DNA from: Halobacterium zhouii
GTDB taxonomy: Archaea; Halobacteriota; Halobacteria; Halobacteriales; Halobacteriaceae
NCBI RefSeq assembly: GCF_021249405.1
Contig: NZ_CP089593.1
Coordinates: forward strand, 248,001 to 312,000
Reading direction: 5' to 3'
Length of the DNA stretch: 64,000 nucleotides
Made by a program: the position numbers and the translations under genes. Shown here piece by piece: positions 17,562 through 24,644 of this stretch (the first letter of the stretch is position 1; every line of letters starts with the position of its first letter). A model generated the notes under the pieces. The model ran no database searches, had not been told where the DNA came from, and saw only the letters and a program-made list of their open reading frames with translations.

Positions 17562-18509
17562 ATGGCCGACCTACGGAGCGCGGCGGAGACGGCAATCGAG
17601 CAGTGCCTCGGCGTCGAGGCGGGGGAGTCCTGTGCGGTCGTGACCGACGACAAGCGCCAGCCAATCGGCGAGGCGCTGTACGAGGTGGCGAGCGAGGTCA
17701 CCGAGGACGTCACCATCATCCGGTATCCGCCGGGCGACCAGCACGGCGAGGAGCCACCGGCGCCGGTGGCGGCCGCGATGGCGGACTCAGACGTGTTCGT
17801 CGCGCCGACGACGAAGAGCATCAGTCACACTCGCGCCCGCGGAGAGGCCAACGAGGCCGGCGCGCGTGGCGCGACGCTCCCGGGCATCACCGAGGAGGTG
17901 TTCACGACGGGTCTCGACGCGGACTACGAGACCATCCGCGAGCACTGCGAGGACGTGCTCGCGCAGGTCGAGGACGCCGAGGAGATTCAGGTGACGACGC
18001 CAGCGGGCACCGACATCACGTTCGAACCCGGCGAGCGCGAGTGGCGCGACGACACCGGCATCGTCCACGACCCCGGCGCGTTCTCGAATCTGCCCGCTGG
18101 CGAGGTGTTCGTCTCCCCGGAGAACGCGAACGGCACGTTCGTCGTGGACGGAACGATGATGCCCCACGAACTGCTCGACGAGGGCCAGGAACTCCGATTC
18201 GAGGTCGAGGACGGGTTCGTCACGAGCATCTCGGACGACGACGTGCGCGAGCAGGTCGAAACCGCGAGTGAGGAAGTCGGGCAGGACGCGTACAACCTCG
18301 CGGAACTCGGCATCGGCACGAACGTCGCGGTCACCGACCTCGTCGGCAGCGTCCTGCTCGACGAGAAGGCCGCCGGCACCGTCCACATCGCCATCGGCGA
18401 CGACGCCGGCATCGGCGGCGACACGGACGCCCCTCTCCACCTCGACGGCATCATCCGCGAGCCAACAGTCTACGCCGATGGTGAGGAAATCGACCTCCCC
18501 CAGGCCTGA
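17562..18509 (+). CDS. Aminopeptidase, M29-like (thermophilic metalloprotease family)
   Basis: 315-residue cytoplasmic protein related to the AmpS/M29 aminopeptidases. It shows [58 protein letters not shown] and [18 protein letters not shown] followed by LDGIIREP. The metal-ligand residues of M29 (E in AELGIG, H in TVHIAIG) are visible, although the protein is shorter than bacterial AmpS (about 410 aa). A TATA-like AAAAAGACC 29 nt before the ATG supports the start. A structured repeat follows the gene. Confidence 0.85.
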   Translation: MADLRSAAETAIEQCLGVEAGESCAVVTDDKRQPIGEALYEVASEVTEDVTIIRYPPGDQHGEEPPAPVAAAMADSDVFVAPTTKSISHTRARGEANEAGARGATLPGITEEVFTTGLDADYETIREHCEDVLAQVEDAEEIQVTTPAGTDITFEPGEREWRDDTGIVHDPGAFSNLPAGEVFVSPENANGTFVVDGTMMPHELLDEGQELRFEVEDGFVTSISDDDVREQVETASEEVGQDAYNLAELGIGTNVAVTDLVGSVLLDEKAAGTVHIAIGDDAGIGGDTDAPLHLDGIIREPTVYADGEEIDLPQA

Positions 18510-18582
18510 GGCCGACTGACCAACCGCAGTGTCCCGGCTGATTGACACCCACTAATCTGCGGCCAATTGACCAGCCGGCAGC

Positions 18583-18690
18583 GGGCGGACTGAAAGGGGC
18601 CGCGTTCTCGGGGAAGGCGGCCGACGCAAGCACGTGAGCGGAGCGAACGTGCACAGCGAGGCCCCCGACCCGAGAACGCGGGGCTTTCGA
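18583..18690 (+). repeat. Structured intergenic half-unit, solitary copy (R3)
   Basis: The left flank GGGCGGACTGAAAGGGGC (18583-18600) is followed by a variable arm at 18601-18612. Conserved box GACGCAAGCACG and box CAGCGAG come next, then the complementary arm at 18669-18680 and the right flank GGGGCTTTC. The two arms pair perfectly over 12-13 bp. No partner half-unit lies on the left. Same design as the units at 20.2-20.5 and 28.4-28.8 kb but with a different arm sequence. Confidence 0.8.
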
Positions 18691-18786
18691 GGAGACGTTG
18701 TCAGCAGGATTGGTAGCGGAGTGCTCCGACCAGAGAACCACTAGCGACTCCGCGCGTTTTTACGTCCTGCCCGAGTACACCCGCCC

Positions 18787-19446
18787 ATGAGCGAGAACGC
18801 AGGGGAGCGAGTTCCCGTCGAGTGTCCGTCGTGTTCGCCGGACCTCGAGACAGTTCACGAGGTGTTGACGACCGGCGGCGGCACGGCGACGGTCAAGTGC
18901 ACGGAGTGTGGCCACGTCCACAAGCAGCCAATCGAGTCCGAGGAGACGGCGGCAGCGGACGTCGTCGTCTCTCAGGACGGCGAGTCGTTCACGACGACGG
19001 TGGAGGCGCCCGCCGACGAGACCGTCTACGAGGGCGGGGAGTTCATCGTGGAGACGGAGGAGGCCATCATGCAGGTGCGGGTGACGAGCATCGAGACGGG
19101 GCCCGAGCAGCGCGAGAGCAGGGCCGCTGTCGAGGACGTGGAGACGTTCTGGACGCGCGCGGTGGACAACGTCTCCGTGGACGTCACCGTCCACCCGAAG
19201 GACGGCGAGCACGACGAGACGCAGGGCGTGACGCTGCACGTGCCCGGCGACCACGAGTTCGTCATCGGGGAGACCGTAGAGTTCGGGGACGAGAAGTTCG
19301 AGATCACGGGCATCCACATCCGGGAGAACGCCGTGGACGGCTACAAGTTCCCGAAACTCGGCGACGACGGCGACACGGTCGTGGCGAAGGACGTCAAGCG
19401 GGTGTACGGGCGGGACGAGACGATGGCCGCGTGGTCGGCGTGGTAG
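18787..19446 (+). CDS. HVO_0476-family zinc-finger protein
   Basis: 219 residues. An N-terminal zinc ribbon with C13/C16 and C38/C41 (ECPSCS, KCTECGH) is followed by beta-rich sequence with GQGVTLHV-like segments and a C-terminal block RENAVDGYKFPKLGDDGDTV and DVKRVYGRDETMAAWSAW. This matches a conserved haloarchaeal family of unknown function (HVO_0476 type). A TATA-like GCGTTTTTACG about 28 nt upstream gives a leaderless start. The stop lies 1 nt from the start of the methyltransferase gene, so the two are co-transcribed. Confidence 0.82.
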   Translation: MSENAGERVPVECPSCSPDLETVHEVLTTGGGTATVKCTECGHVHKQPIESEETAAADVVVSQDGESFTTTVEAPADETVYEGGEFIVETEEAIMQVRVTSIETGPEQRESRAAVEDVETFWTRAVDNVSVDVTVHPKDGEHDETQGVTLHVPGDHEFVIGETVEFGDEKFEITGIHIRENAVDGYKFPKLGDDGDTVVAKDVKRVYGRDETMAAWSAW

Positions 19447-19447
19447 T

Positions 19448-20110
19448 ATGCCAGACGGACGCGGTGGCACAGACGACGGACGCGACGACGCGGCCGCTGC
19501 GCGCGAGGCGCTAGCGGACGCGCTCGCCGAGCGCCCGAACGTCAGCGAGCGCGCCGCCGACGCGATTCGCGCGGTGCCGCGCCACGAGTTCGTCCCGTCG
19601 GAGCAACGGGACGCCGCGTACGACGACCGCCCGCTCCCCATCGGGAACGGCCAGACCATCAGCGCGCCCCACATGGTTGCCATCATGGCGACGGACCTCG
19701 GCGTTCAGGACGGCGATTCCGTGATCGAGATCGGGGCGGGGTGTGGCTACCACGCCGCGGTCACCGCCGAGCTGGTCGGGAGCGAGAACGTCTACAGCGT
19801 CGAGTACGATTCAGAACTCGCGGAGAATGCGCGCGAGACACTCACGAACGCCGGATACGGCGACGTCTCGATCCGCACCGGCGACGGCCGCGACGGCTGG
19901 CCGGAACGCGCGCCCTTCGACGCCGCGTACGCGACCTGTGCCGTCCCCGACTTCCCTGACGCAGTCGTCGAGCAGGTCCGGGGCGGCGGCGTGCTGCTCG
20001 CACCCGTCGGCGACGGCCGGCAGCGACTCGTCCGCGCGACCAAACGGTCGGACGGGTCGATCGACCGGGAGGACAGGGGTGGCGTTCGGTTCGTCCGAAT
20101 GCGCGGCTAG
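19448..20110 (+). CDS. pcm: Protein-L-isoaspartate O-methyltransferase
   Basis: 220-residue SAM-dependent enzyme that methylates isoaspartyl residues to start repair of aged proteins. Conserved PCMT features are the pre-domain PRHEFVPSEQRDAAYDDRPLP, the substrate loop GNGQTISAPHMV, the SAM motif I VIEIGAGCGYHAAV, and VPDFPDAVVEQVRGGGVLLAPVG. An N-terminal Asp/Ala-rich extension of about 20 residues is added. It is immediately downstream of the zinc-finger gene. A second PCMT-type gene lies 1.4 kb further on. Confidence 0.94.
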   Translation: MPDGRGGTDDGRDDAAAAREALADALAERPNVSERAADAIRAVPRHEFVPSEQRDAAYDDRPLPIGNGQTISAPHMVAIMATDLGVQDGDSVIEIGAGCGYHAAVTAELVGSENVYSVEYDSELAENARETLTNAGYGDVSIRTGDGRDGWPERAPFDAAYATCAVPDFPDAVVEQVRGGGVLLAPVGDGRQRLVRATKRSDGSIDREDRGGVRFVRMRG

Positions 20111-20203
20111 TCGGTTGGTGCTTCTCTGTCAGTTTCGAAGACTGGGTCCACTTTGCAGACACCCGAAAAGTCCCGGCTGCCGCACCGTAATTCTCGTTTG
20201 GGA

Positions 20204-20323
20204 ACACCCAGAAAGCCCCGTGGCGCTCGCGGTCGCTCGCCGACATCTCGTTCGCTTCGCTCACGATAGGGGTCGGCGAGACGACCACGCAGGCGCGAGC
20301 GCCACGCCCCTTTCAGTCCCACC
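20204..20323 (-). repeat. Structured intergenic half-unit R1-left (head-to-head pair)
   Basis: Read on the minus strand: flank GGTGGGACTGAAAGGGGC, arm (plus positions 20294-20305), a loop region, the complementary arm (20220-20231; 12/12 pairs) and flank GGGGCTTTCTGGGTGT. Its internal GTAAGCAC box is not recognisable. It faces R1-right across about 26 bp, so the two GGACTGAAAGGGGC flanks form an inner palindrome. The outer ends form a 17-bp terminal inverted repeat (16/17). Degenerate extra ends sit outside at 20159-20178 and 20499-20520. Confidence 0.82.
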
Positions 20324-20349
20324 TCGCACCGGCCGGGCAACCGGCCAAC

Positions 20350-20469
20350 GGGAGGACTGGAAGGGGCGGTGCGCTCGGCAGTCGAAACGACGTAAGCACG
20401 GAAGCGAACGCAGTGAGCGACGCGCGCAGCGAGTTGCAGGCGCCGAGCGCACCGGGGCTTTCTGGATGT
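20350..20469 (+). repeat. Structured intergenic half-unit R1-right
   Basis: Flank GGAGGACTGGAAGGGGC, arm 20367-20378, box GACGTAAGCACG, box CAGCGAG, complementary arm 20443-20454 (12/12, extending to 13) and flank GGGGCTTTCTGGATGT. Together with R1-left it fills most of the gap between pcm and the next methyltransferase gene. No protein-coding frame is convincing in either half. Confidence 0.82.
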
Positions 20470-20612
20470 CGACAGGAGTGCTATCATTCACTCCGGTGGG
20501 GGCTTTTTGGGTGGCCACAGAAGCAGTCCTGTTCACGGTAGCGAAACGTTCCGAGTAGAAACCTGGAACAGACGGCGAGTGACTTTAACCGACTGGGCGA
20601 CGAGCGCCACGC

Positions 20613-21530
20613 ATGGACACTCGGGAACTGTTGTTGTTCCGCGCCGCGCGCGAAACCGGCATCCTGGACGCCCTGGTCTCCGACGCCGACACGCCAGCGG
20701 AGGTCGCGGACAGCGCGGGCGTCACGGAGCGCGCCGCCCGCCTCACCGTCGACGCGCTCTGTGACATGGGCTTCCTGGAGCGCGTGGACGACGGCGTCGA
20801 GCCGACCAATCGGATGCTCGGATTCATCACGAAGACCGACGTGCGCTCGATCGGCAGTCTGCCCCACGAACTCGACCAACTCGACGCGCTCCTGGCGCTG
20901 CCCGAGACGATGGAGAGCGGCGACCCACCACTGTTGAACGCGGACTGGACGCGGAACTGGCTCGGGGCGCGCGCCGCGGAGGACGACGCGAGCGTTCGCG
21001 CCGCTGTCACCGCGGCCGTACGCGTGTGTCCGGACGCCGACGACGTGCTCGTGTTGGCCGACGGCCCCGGCCAGCACGCCGTCGAGTTCGCGCGCCGCGG
21101 GTTCGACGTGACGCTGCTCGACGACCCCGAGGTGGTGGACGCCATCGACCCGCTGCTCGAACACGAGCGCGTGTCACTCGTGGCCGCGGACCCGCTCGAC
21201 GGCGTCGGCGAGAGCGGTGAGTTCGACCTCGTGGTGTATCCGCGGGTCGCGCGAGAGTACGGGCCCGAGGACAACCGCCAGTTGCTCTCGAGTGCGCGCG
21301 ACGCGCTTCGAGAGGACGGCATGGCGGTCCACCTGGACGCGTTCCGCAACGGGGACCCGGACGCCGCGCTCGCCGCGGAGGTACTGGCCCGCACGAAGGC
21401 CGGCGACTGCTACCGGGAGGAGACCGTCGGCGGGTGGTTCTCGGACACCGGGTTCGCGGACGTCCGAGCGGGCGACGTCCCGGGGACCGATCTGCGGTTC
21501 GTCGCGGGGCGCAGGCGCTCGATTCAATAG
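20613..21530 (+). CDS. SAM-dependent O-methyltransferase-like protein with winged-helix N-terminus
   Basis: 305 residues. Residues 1-70 resemble the winged-helix dimerisation domain of small-molecule O-methyltransferases (ETGILDALVSDADTPAEVADSAGVTERAARLTVDALCDMGFLE). The C-terminal domain is a class I methyltransferase fold in which motif I is degenerate (VLVLADGPGQHAVEFARRG, with no E/DxGxG), so SAM binding may be altered. A TATA-like ACTTTAACC about 27 nt before the ATG supports the start. Substrate unknown. The next gene begins 21 nt downstream. Confidence 0.78.
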   Translation: MDTRELLLFRAARETGILDALVSDADTPAEVADSAGVTERAARLTVDALCDMGFLERVDDGVEPTNRMLGFITKTDVRSIGSLPHELDQLDALLALPETMESGDPPLLNADWTRNWLGARAAEDDASVRAAVTAAVRVCPDADDVLVLADGPGQHAVEFARRGFDVTLLDDPEVVDAIDPLLEHERVSLVAADPLDGVGESGEFDLVVYPRVAREYGPEDNRQLLSSARDALREDGMAVHLDAFRNGDPDAALAAEVLARTKAGDCYREETVGGWFSDTGFADVRAGDVPGTDLRFVAGRRRSIQ

Positions 21531-21551
21531 GCTTCGCGCCCTCGATTTCGT

Positions 21552-22286
21552 ATGGAGTTCGCGGCCCTCCGCGACGAGATGGTCGCCAGTCTCGAACACG
21601 AGACGAAGGCCGTCGTGGAGTCCACCGAGACCGCTCGCGCGATGCGCGCGGTCCCCCGCCACGAGTTCGTCGACGCGGAGCACCGCGCGTACACCGACCA
21701 GTCCTTCGAGCGCCTCGGCACTCGCGTGCTGTCGCCCTCGGCCGTCGGGTTGCTCGTCGAGGCACTTGCACCGAAACCCGGGGACGATGTGCTCGTCGTC
21801 GGCGCTGGTGTCGGCTACACCGCCGCCGTAATTGCGGAGATCGTCGGCGGAGAGCACGTCCACGCGCTCGACATCGACCGACGAATCGTGTACGAGGCGC
21901 GTGGGAACCTCGCGGACGCGGGCTACGACGACGTGCTCGTGGACTGCCAGGACGGCGCGCGTGGACTACCCGAGTACGCGCCGTTCGACCGCGTACTCGT
22001 GGAAGCCGGCGCCGTTCGGTCGCCCGAGGCGCTGGTCGACCAGCTTACACCGGGTGGCCGACTCGTGTTTCCGAAAGGCGCGAGCAGCCAGCGCCTCGTG
22101 GCCGTCGAAGACGGCGGTGTGGTGGCGGCTTACGCCGACGTGACGTTCGCGCCGCTGCTCGTCGACGGCGAGCAGGCGAGCGCCGTCGAGCGCAACCGGA
22201 CCGTGCGCGAGGACCGCGAGCACGCTGTCCGCGCGGCCGAATCGCGTCGGGGCTGGGAGCACGAGTGGATCGACTGGGATGGCTGA
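21552..22286 (+). CDS. Second protein-L-isoaspartate methyltransferase-like protein
   Basis: 244 residues of the PCMT family: AMRAVPRHEFVDAEHRAYTD, a loop SFERLGTRVLSPSAVGLLVE replacing the canonical GNGQTIS substrate loop, motif I VLVVGAGVGYTAAVIAEIVG, then FDRVLVEAGAVRSPEALVDQLTPGG. The altered substrate loop suggests a changed substrate or a non-repair role. It is in an operon with the preceding methyltransferase and is a diverged paralogue of the pcm gene at 19448. Confidence 0.85.
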   Translation: MEFAALRDEMVASLEHETKAVVESTETARAMRAVPRHEFVDAEHRAYTDQSFERLGTRVLSPSAVGLLVEALAPKPGDDVLVVGAGVGYTAAVIAEIVGGEHVHALDIDRRIVYEARGNLADAGYDDVLVDCQDGARGLPEYAPFDRVLVEAGAVRSPEALVDQLTPGGRLVFPKGASSQRLVAVEDGGVVAAYADVTFAPLLVDGEQASAVERNRTVREDREHAVRAAESRRGWEHEWIDWDG

Positions 22287-22325
22287 CGCGGTCGACGGCG
22301 GTAAGCGCTCCCCAGACGCCGCCGT

Positions 22326-22799
22326 TCAGTCGCGGACCACGAGCACGTCGCTGTTCGGCCGGCGGTCCTCGTAGTTCGACGCGGCCGGCGGCTGCAGCGA
22401 TATCTCGAGGGTTCCCTCCGCCTGATTCGGGCCGAGGGACGGATCGACGTGGAGTGTTGCTACCCCCTGCTCGTTGGTCGTCGCGGTGGCGACGCCGTCG
22501 AGCGAGGCGGTGCCGGATTTCACGACGACCGTGGTGTCGGCGACCGGCGCGCCGTCGGCGTCGACGGCGGTCACCGTGAGCGTCTGTTCGCCGGGGGAGA
22601 CGACCTCGGGGCTGGGTTTCGCGTCGAGTTCGCTGACCGCGAGCGTGTCGACGCCCGACACCATGTTCAGGAGGACGCTGAGCGTGGCGACGCCGACGAC
22701 GAACGCGACGACGAGGCGGACCGGGAGTCCCTCGATTGCGCGCTCGTCGTTCGCGAACTCGTCGACGCGGAGCAGAGTCGTGGGGTCGATGGTGAGCAC
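22326..22799 (-). CDS. Membrane-anchored Ig/carboxypeptidase-regulatory-like domain protein
   Basis: 157 residues from a GTG at 22799. A TATA-like TTTATACC on the minus strand (22821-22830) lies about 27 nt upstream, fixing a leaderless start. A short cytoplasmic N-terminus (DPTTLLRVDEFANDERAIEG) precedes one transmembrane helix (LVVAFVVGVATLSVLLNMVSG). The extracytoplasmic domain has a beta-sandwich signature, PGEQTLTVTAVDADGAPVAD followed by TNEQGVATLHVD, as in Big_1/carboxypeptidase-like folds. It is divergent from the adjacent P-loop ATPase. No assigned function. Confidence 0.75.
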   Translation of the reverse strand: MLTIDPTTLLRVDEFANDERAIEGLPVRLVVAFVVGVATLSVLLNMVSGVDTLAVSELDAKPSPEVVSPGEQTLTVTAVDADGAPVADTTVVVKSGTASLDGVATATTNEQGVATLHVDPSLGPNQAEGTLEISLQPPAASNYEDRRPNSDVLVVRD

Positions 22800-22905
22800 G
22801 GGAGTGGGTGGCCCCGCTCTCGGGTATAAAGATTCGTTCGACGGTCGGGGGTTCTGTTGGTGACTCGGGCGAGGGTTCATCCGGGATGGCGCGGGCAGCA
22901 GGAGC

Positions 22906-24123
22906 ATGGACACTGGGAGGATGGATTCAGAGTGCGTGGACGCAGAGCGCATGGACGTACTGGGACGGTCGGCGGTCGAACCGGGGCGAGCGGCGCGGTC
23001 CATCGATCAGGCGACGAGGAGCGGGGTGCACGGACGGCTCGGGCGCTATCTCGCGACAGACGGCAGTCTCGGCGCTCGCGTCGGCGTCGACTTCGAGCGG
23101 CCGCACGCGGGCGTCGTGGTCGGAAAGCGAGGAGCGGGAAAGTCCTACACGCTCGGCGTACTCGCGGAGGGGTTGGCGGCGGCGCCGGGCGTCGCCCCCG
23201 TCGTCGTCGACCCAATGGGGGCGTTCCGCGGACTGGCCGAGGCGGGGACGGACGCCGGGAGTGGCTGTCGTGTCGTCGAGCCGCGGGTGCGAGCGGACGC
23301 GATTCCGCCGCGGGCGTGGTGTCGTGTGCTGGGACTGGAGCCGTCGGCTCCTGCGGGGACGCTCGTGTGGCGTGCCGCCGACGAACGCGAGACGCTCGCC
23401 GGCATGCGGTCGTGGGTGGAACGCGCCGACGCCGCCGACGCGGCGCGGCGAGCGGCGTCGAATCACCTCGCGCTCGCGGAGTCCTGGGGGTGCTTCGGTG
23501 TGGACGACGCGGGCGGCGCAGGCGGCGTGGACGGCGGTGGCGACGCGGACGGCGCGGGTGGTGCGGACGGCGCGAATGGGACGGTGCTCTCCGGAACGGG
23601 TGTGCCTGACAGTGGGGTGGTGTTCGACTGCACGCGACTCCGGGGTGGGGCGCTCCACGCCGTGGTGTTCGCCGTCGCGGAGTCCTTGTACCGGTCGGCA
23701 CTGAAGCACGCGGAGGGCGACGACGGGTCGCCGCTCCCGTGGCTACTCGTGGACGAGGCGCACGCGTGCGCGAGCGGGGTAGCAGCGGACGCCATCGAGA
23801 CGCTGTACACGCGCGGCCGAGCGCCCGGCGCGAGCGTCGTGCTTGCGACCCAACGCCCCAGCGCGCTCCCCGACGTGGCCGTCTCGCAGTCAGACCTCGT
23901 GGTCGCCCATCGCCTCACGTCGGGCGACGACGTCGACGCGCTCGCGGCGACCCGCCCGATGTATCTGGAGAGGTCGCTGGCGTCGCGACTCCCGGAGAAC
24001 CGTGGCGAGGCGCTCGTCGTAGACGACGCGACGGAGTCAGCGTGCACGATTCGCGTGCGCGAGCGCCGGACGGAACACGGCGGCGGGAGCGCCAGAGCGA
24101 GTGGGAGTCGGGGTGGTGAGTAA
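22906..24123 (+). CDS. HerA/VirB4-like P-loop ATPase
   Basis: 405 residues. Walker A GKRGAGKSYT is near residues 74-83 (ARVGVDFERPHAGVVVGKRG) and Walker B is WLLVDEAHACA. ASVVLATQRPSALP follows as the sensor segment. A Gly/Asp/Ala-rich insertion (GGAGGVDGGGDADGAGGADG) sits mid-protein and is probably disordered. Compared with the gene at 9318 it lacks the coiled coil and the C-terminal extension. Alternative starts at 22921 and 22951 are possible. It may act with the divergent membrane-anchored protein, but this is context only. Confidence 0.8.
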   Translation: MDTGRMDSECVDAERMDVLGRSAVEPGRAARSIDQATRSGVHGRLGRYLATDGSLGARVGVDFERPHAGVVVGKRGAGKSYTLGVLAEGLAAAPGVAPVVVDPMGAFRGLAEAGTDAGSGCRVVEPRVRADAIPPRAWCRVLGLEPSAPAGTLVWRAADERETLAGMRSWVERADAADAARRAASNHLALAESWGCFGVDDAGGAGGVDGGGDADGAGGADGANGTVLSGTGVPDSGVVFDCTRLRGGALHAVVFAVAESLYRSALKHAEGDDGSPLPWLLVDEAHACASGVAADAIETLYTRGRAPGASVVLATQRPSALPDVAVSQSDLVVAHRLTSGDDVDALAATRPMYLERSLASRLPENRGEALVVDDATESACTIRVRERRTEHGGGSARASGSRGGE

Positions 24124-24520
24124 GTCTGGGTCGAATCCATCGCCAGAGATTCGGGTTCGTCTGCGCGGCGATGCTGTTCCGGGGCGACACCGCCATGGTT
24201 AGTCCGTCGACTGACGGTTTCGTCGATGACCTGCGTCCTCGGGACGCTCGTAAGCACCCATAGTCTGGTTCGCCGGTCCGCCGTTCCGTTGATTGTATGC
24301 TCACTCACGGAGTCTGCGTGAGTAATGCCGGCCTAGAGAGCGTTCACGCGCTCTCGCTCACTCGGGCCGCTCCGCCGCCACCCCGATACCACTCTTAAAG
24401 GTTCGGGGTAAGGTGGTCTGAACGCGAAACCCCCGAACGTCCGACTCACGGCCCACAGCCCCCAATTCCGTGTGAAGGCGTTGCACGTTTTCAGTCCAAA
24501 TACACCCGGAAACAACACAA
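24124..24520. other. Gene-free upstream region of the S-layer gene
   Basis: No supported coding region. It contains an inverted repeat AGTCCGTCGACTGACGG around 24200 and AT-richer DNA approaching the S-layer promoter. An unusually long free region before the csg gene allows for upstream promoter or regulatory sites, but none could be identified. Confidence 0.5.
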
Positions 24521-24530
24521 AGTATTTACC
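24521..24530 (+). promoter_or_regulatory. TATA-like box of the S-layer gene
   Basis: AGTATTTACC within an A-rich context (AACACAAAGTATTTACC). It would place the transcript start near 24550 and give a leader of roughly 90 nt, consistent with the long leaders known for haloarchaeal S-layer mRNAs. Confidence 0.5.
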
Positions 24531-24563
24531 GATACCGTTGGTCAGTTAGACACACCCCTACCC

Positions 24564-24644
24564 ATGGTGCCAACGTTCGATACCGCCGCACCCGCGGCGC
24601 GACGGACGACGGTGCCGACCAAGCGATTCAGCAATCAACAATGA
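24564..24644 (+). CDS. Possible leader ORF overlapping the S-layer start (26 aa)
   Basis: ATG at 24564 opens a 26-codon frame (MVPTFDTAAPAARRTT...NQQ) whose TGA overlaps the S-layer ATG as ATGA. Product is basic and Thr-rich, unlike a halophilic cytoplasmic protein, so if translated it would act as a leader or coupling peptide. Could be chance in GC-rich DNA. Confidence 0.3.
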   Translation: MVPTFDTAAPAARRTTVPTKRFSNQQ

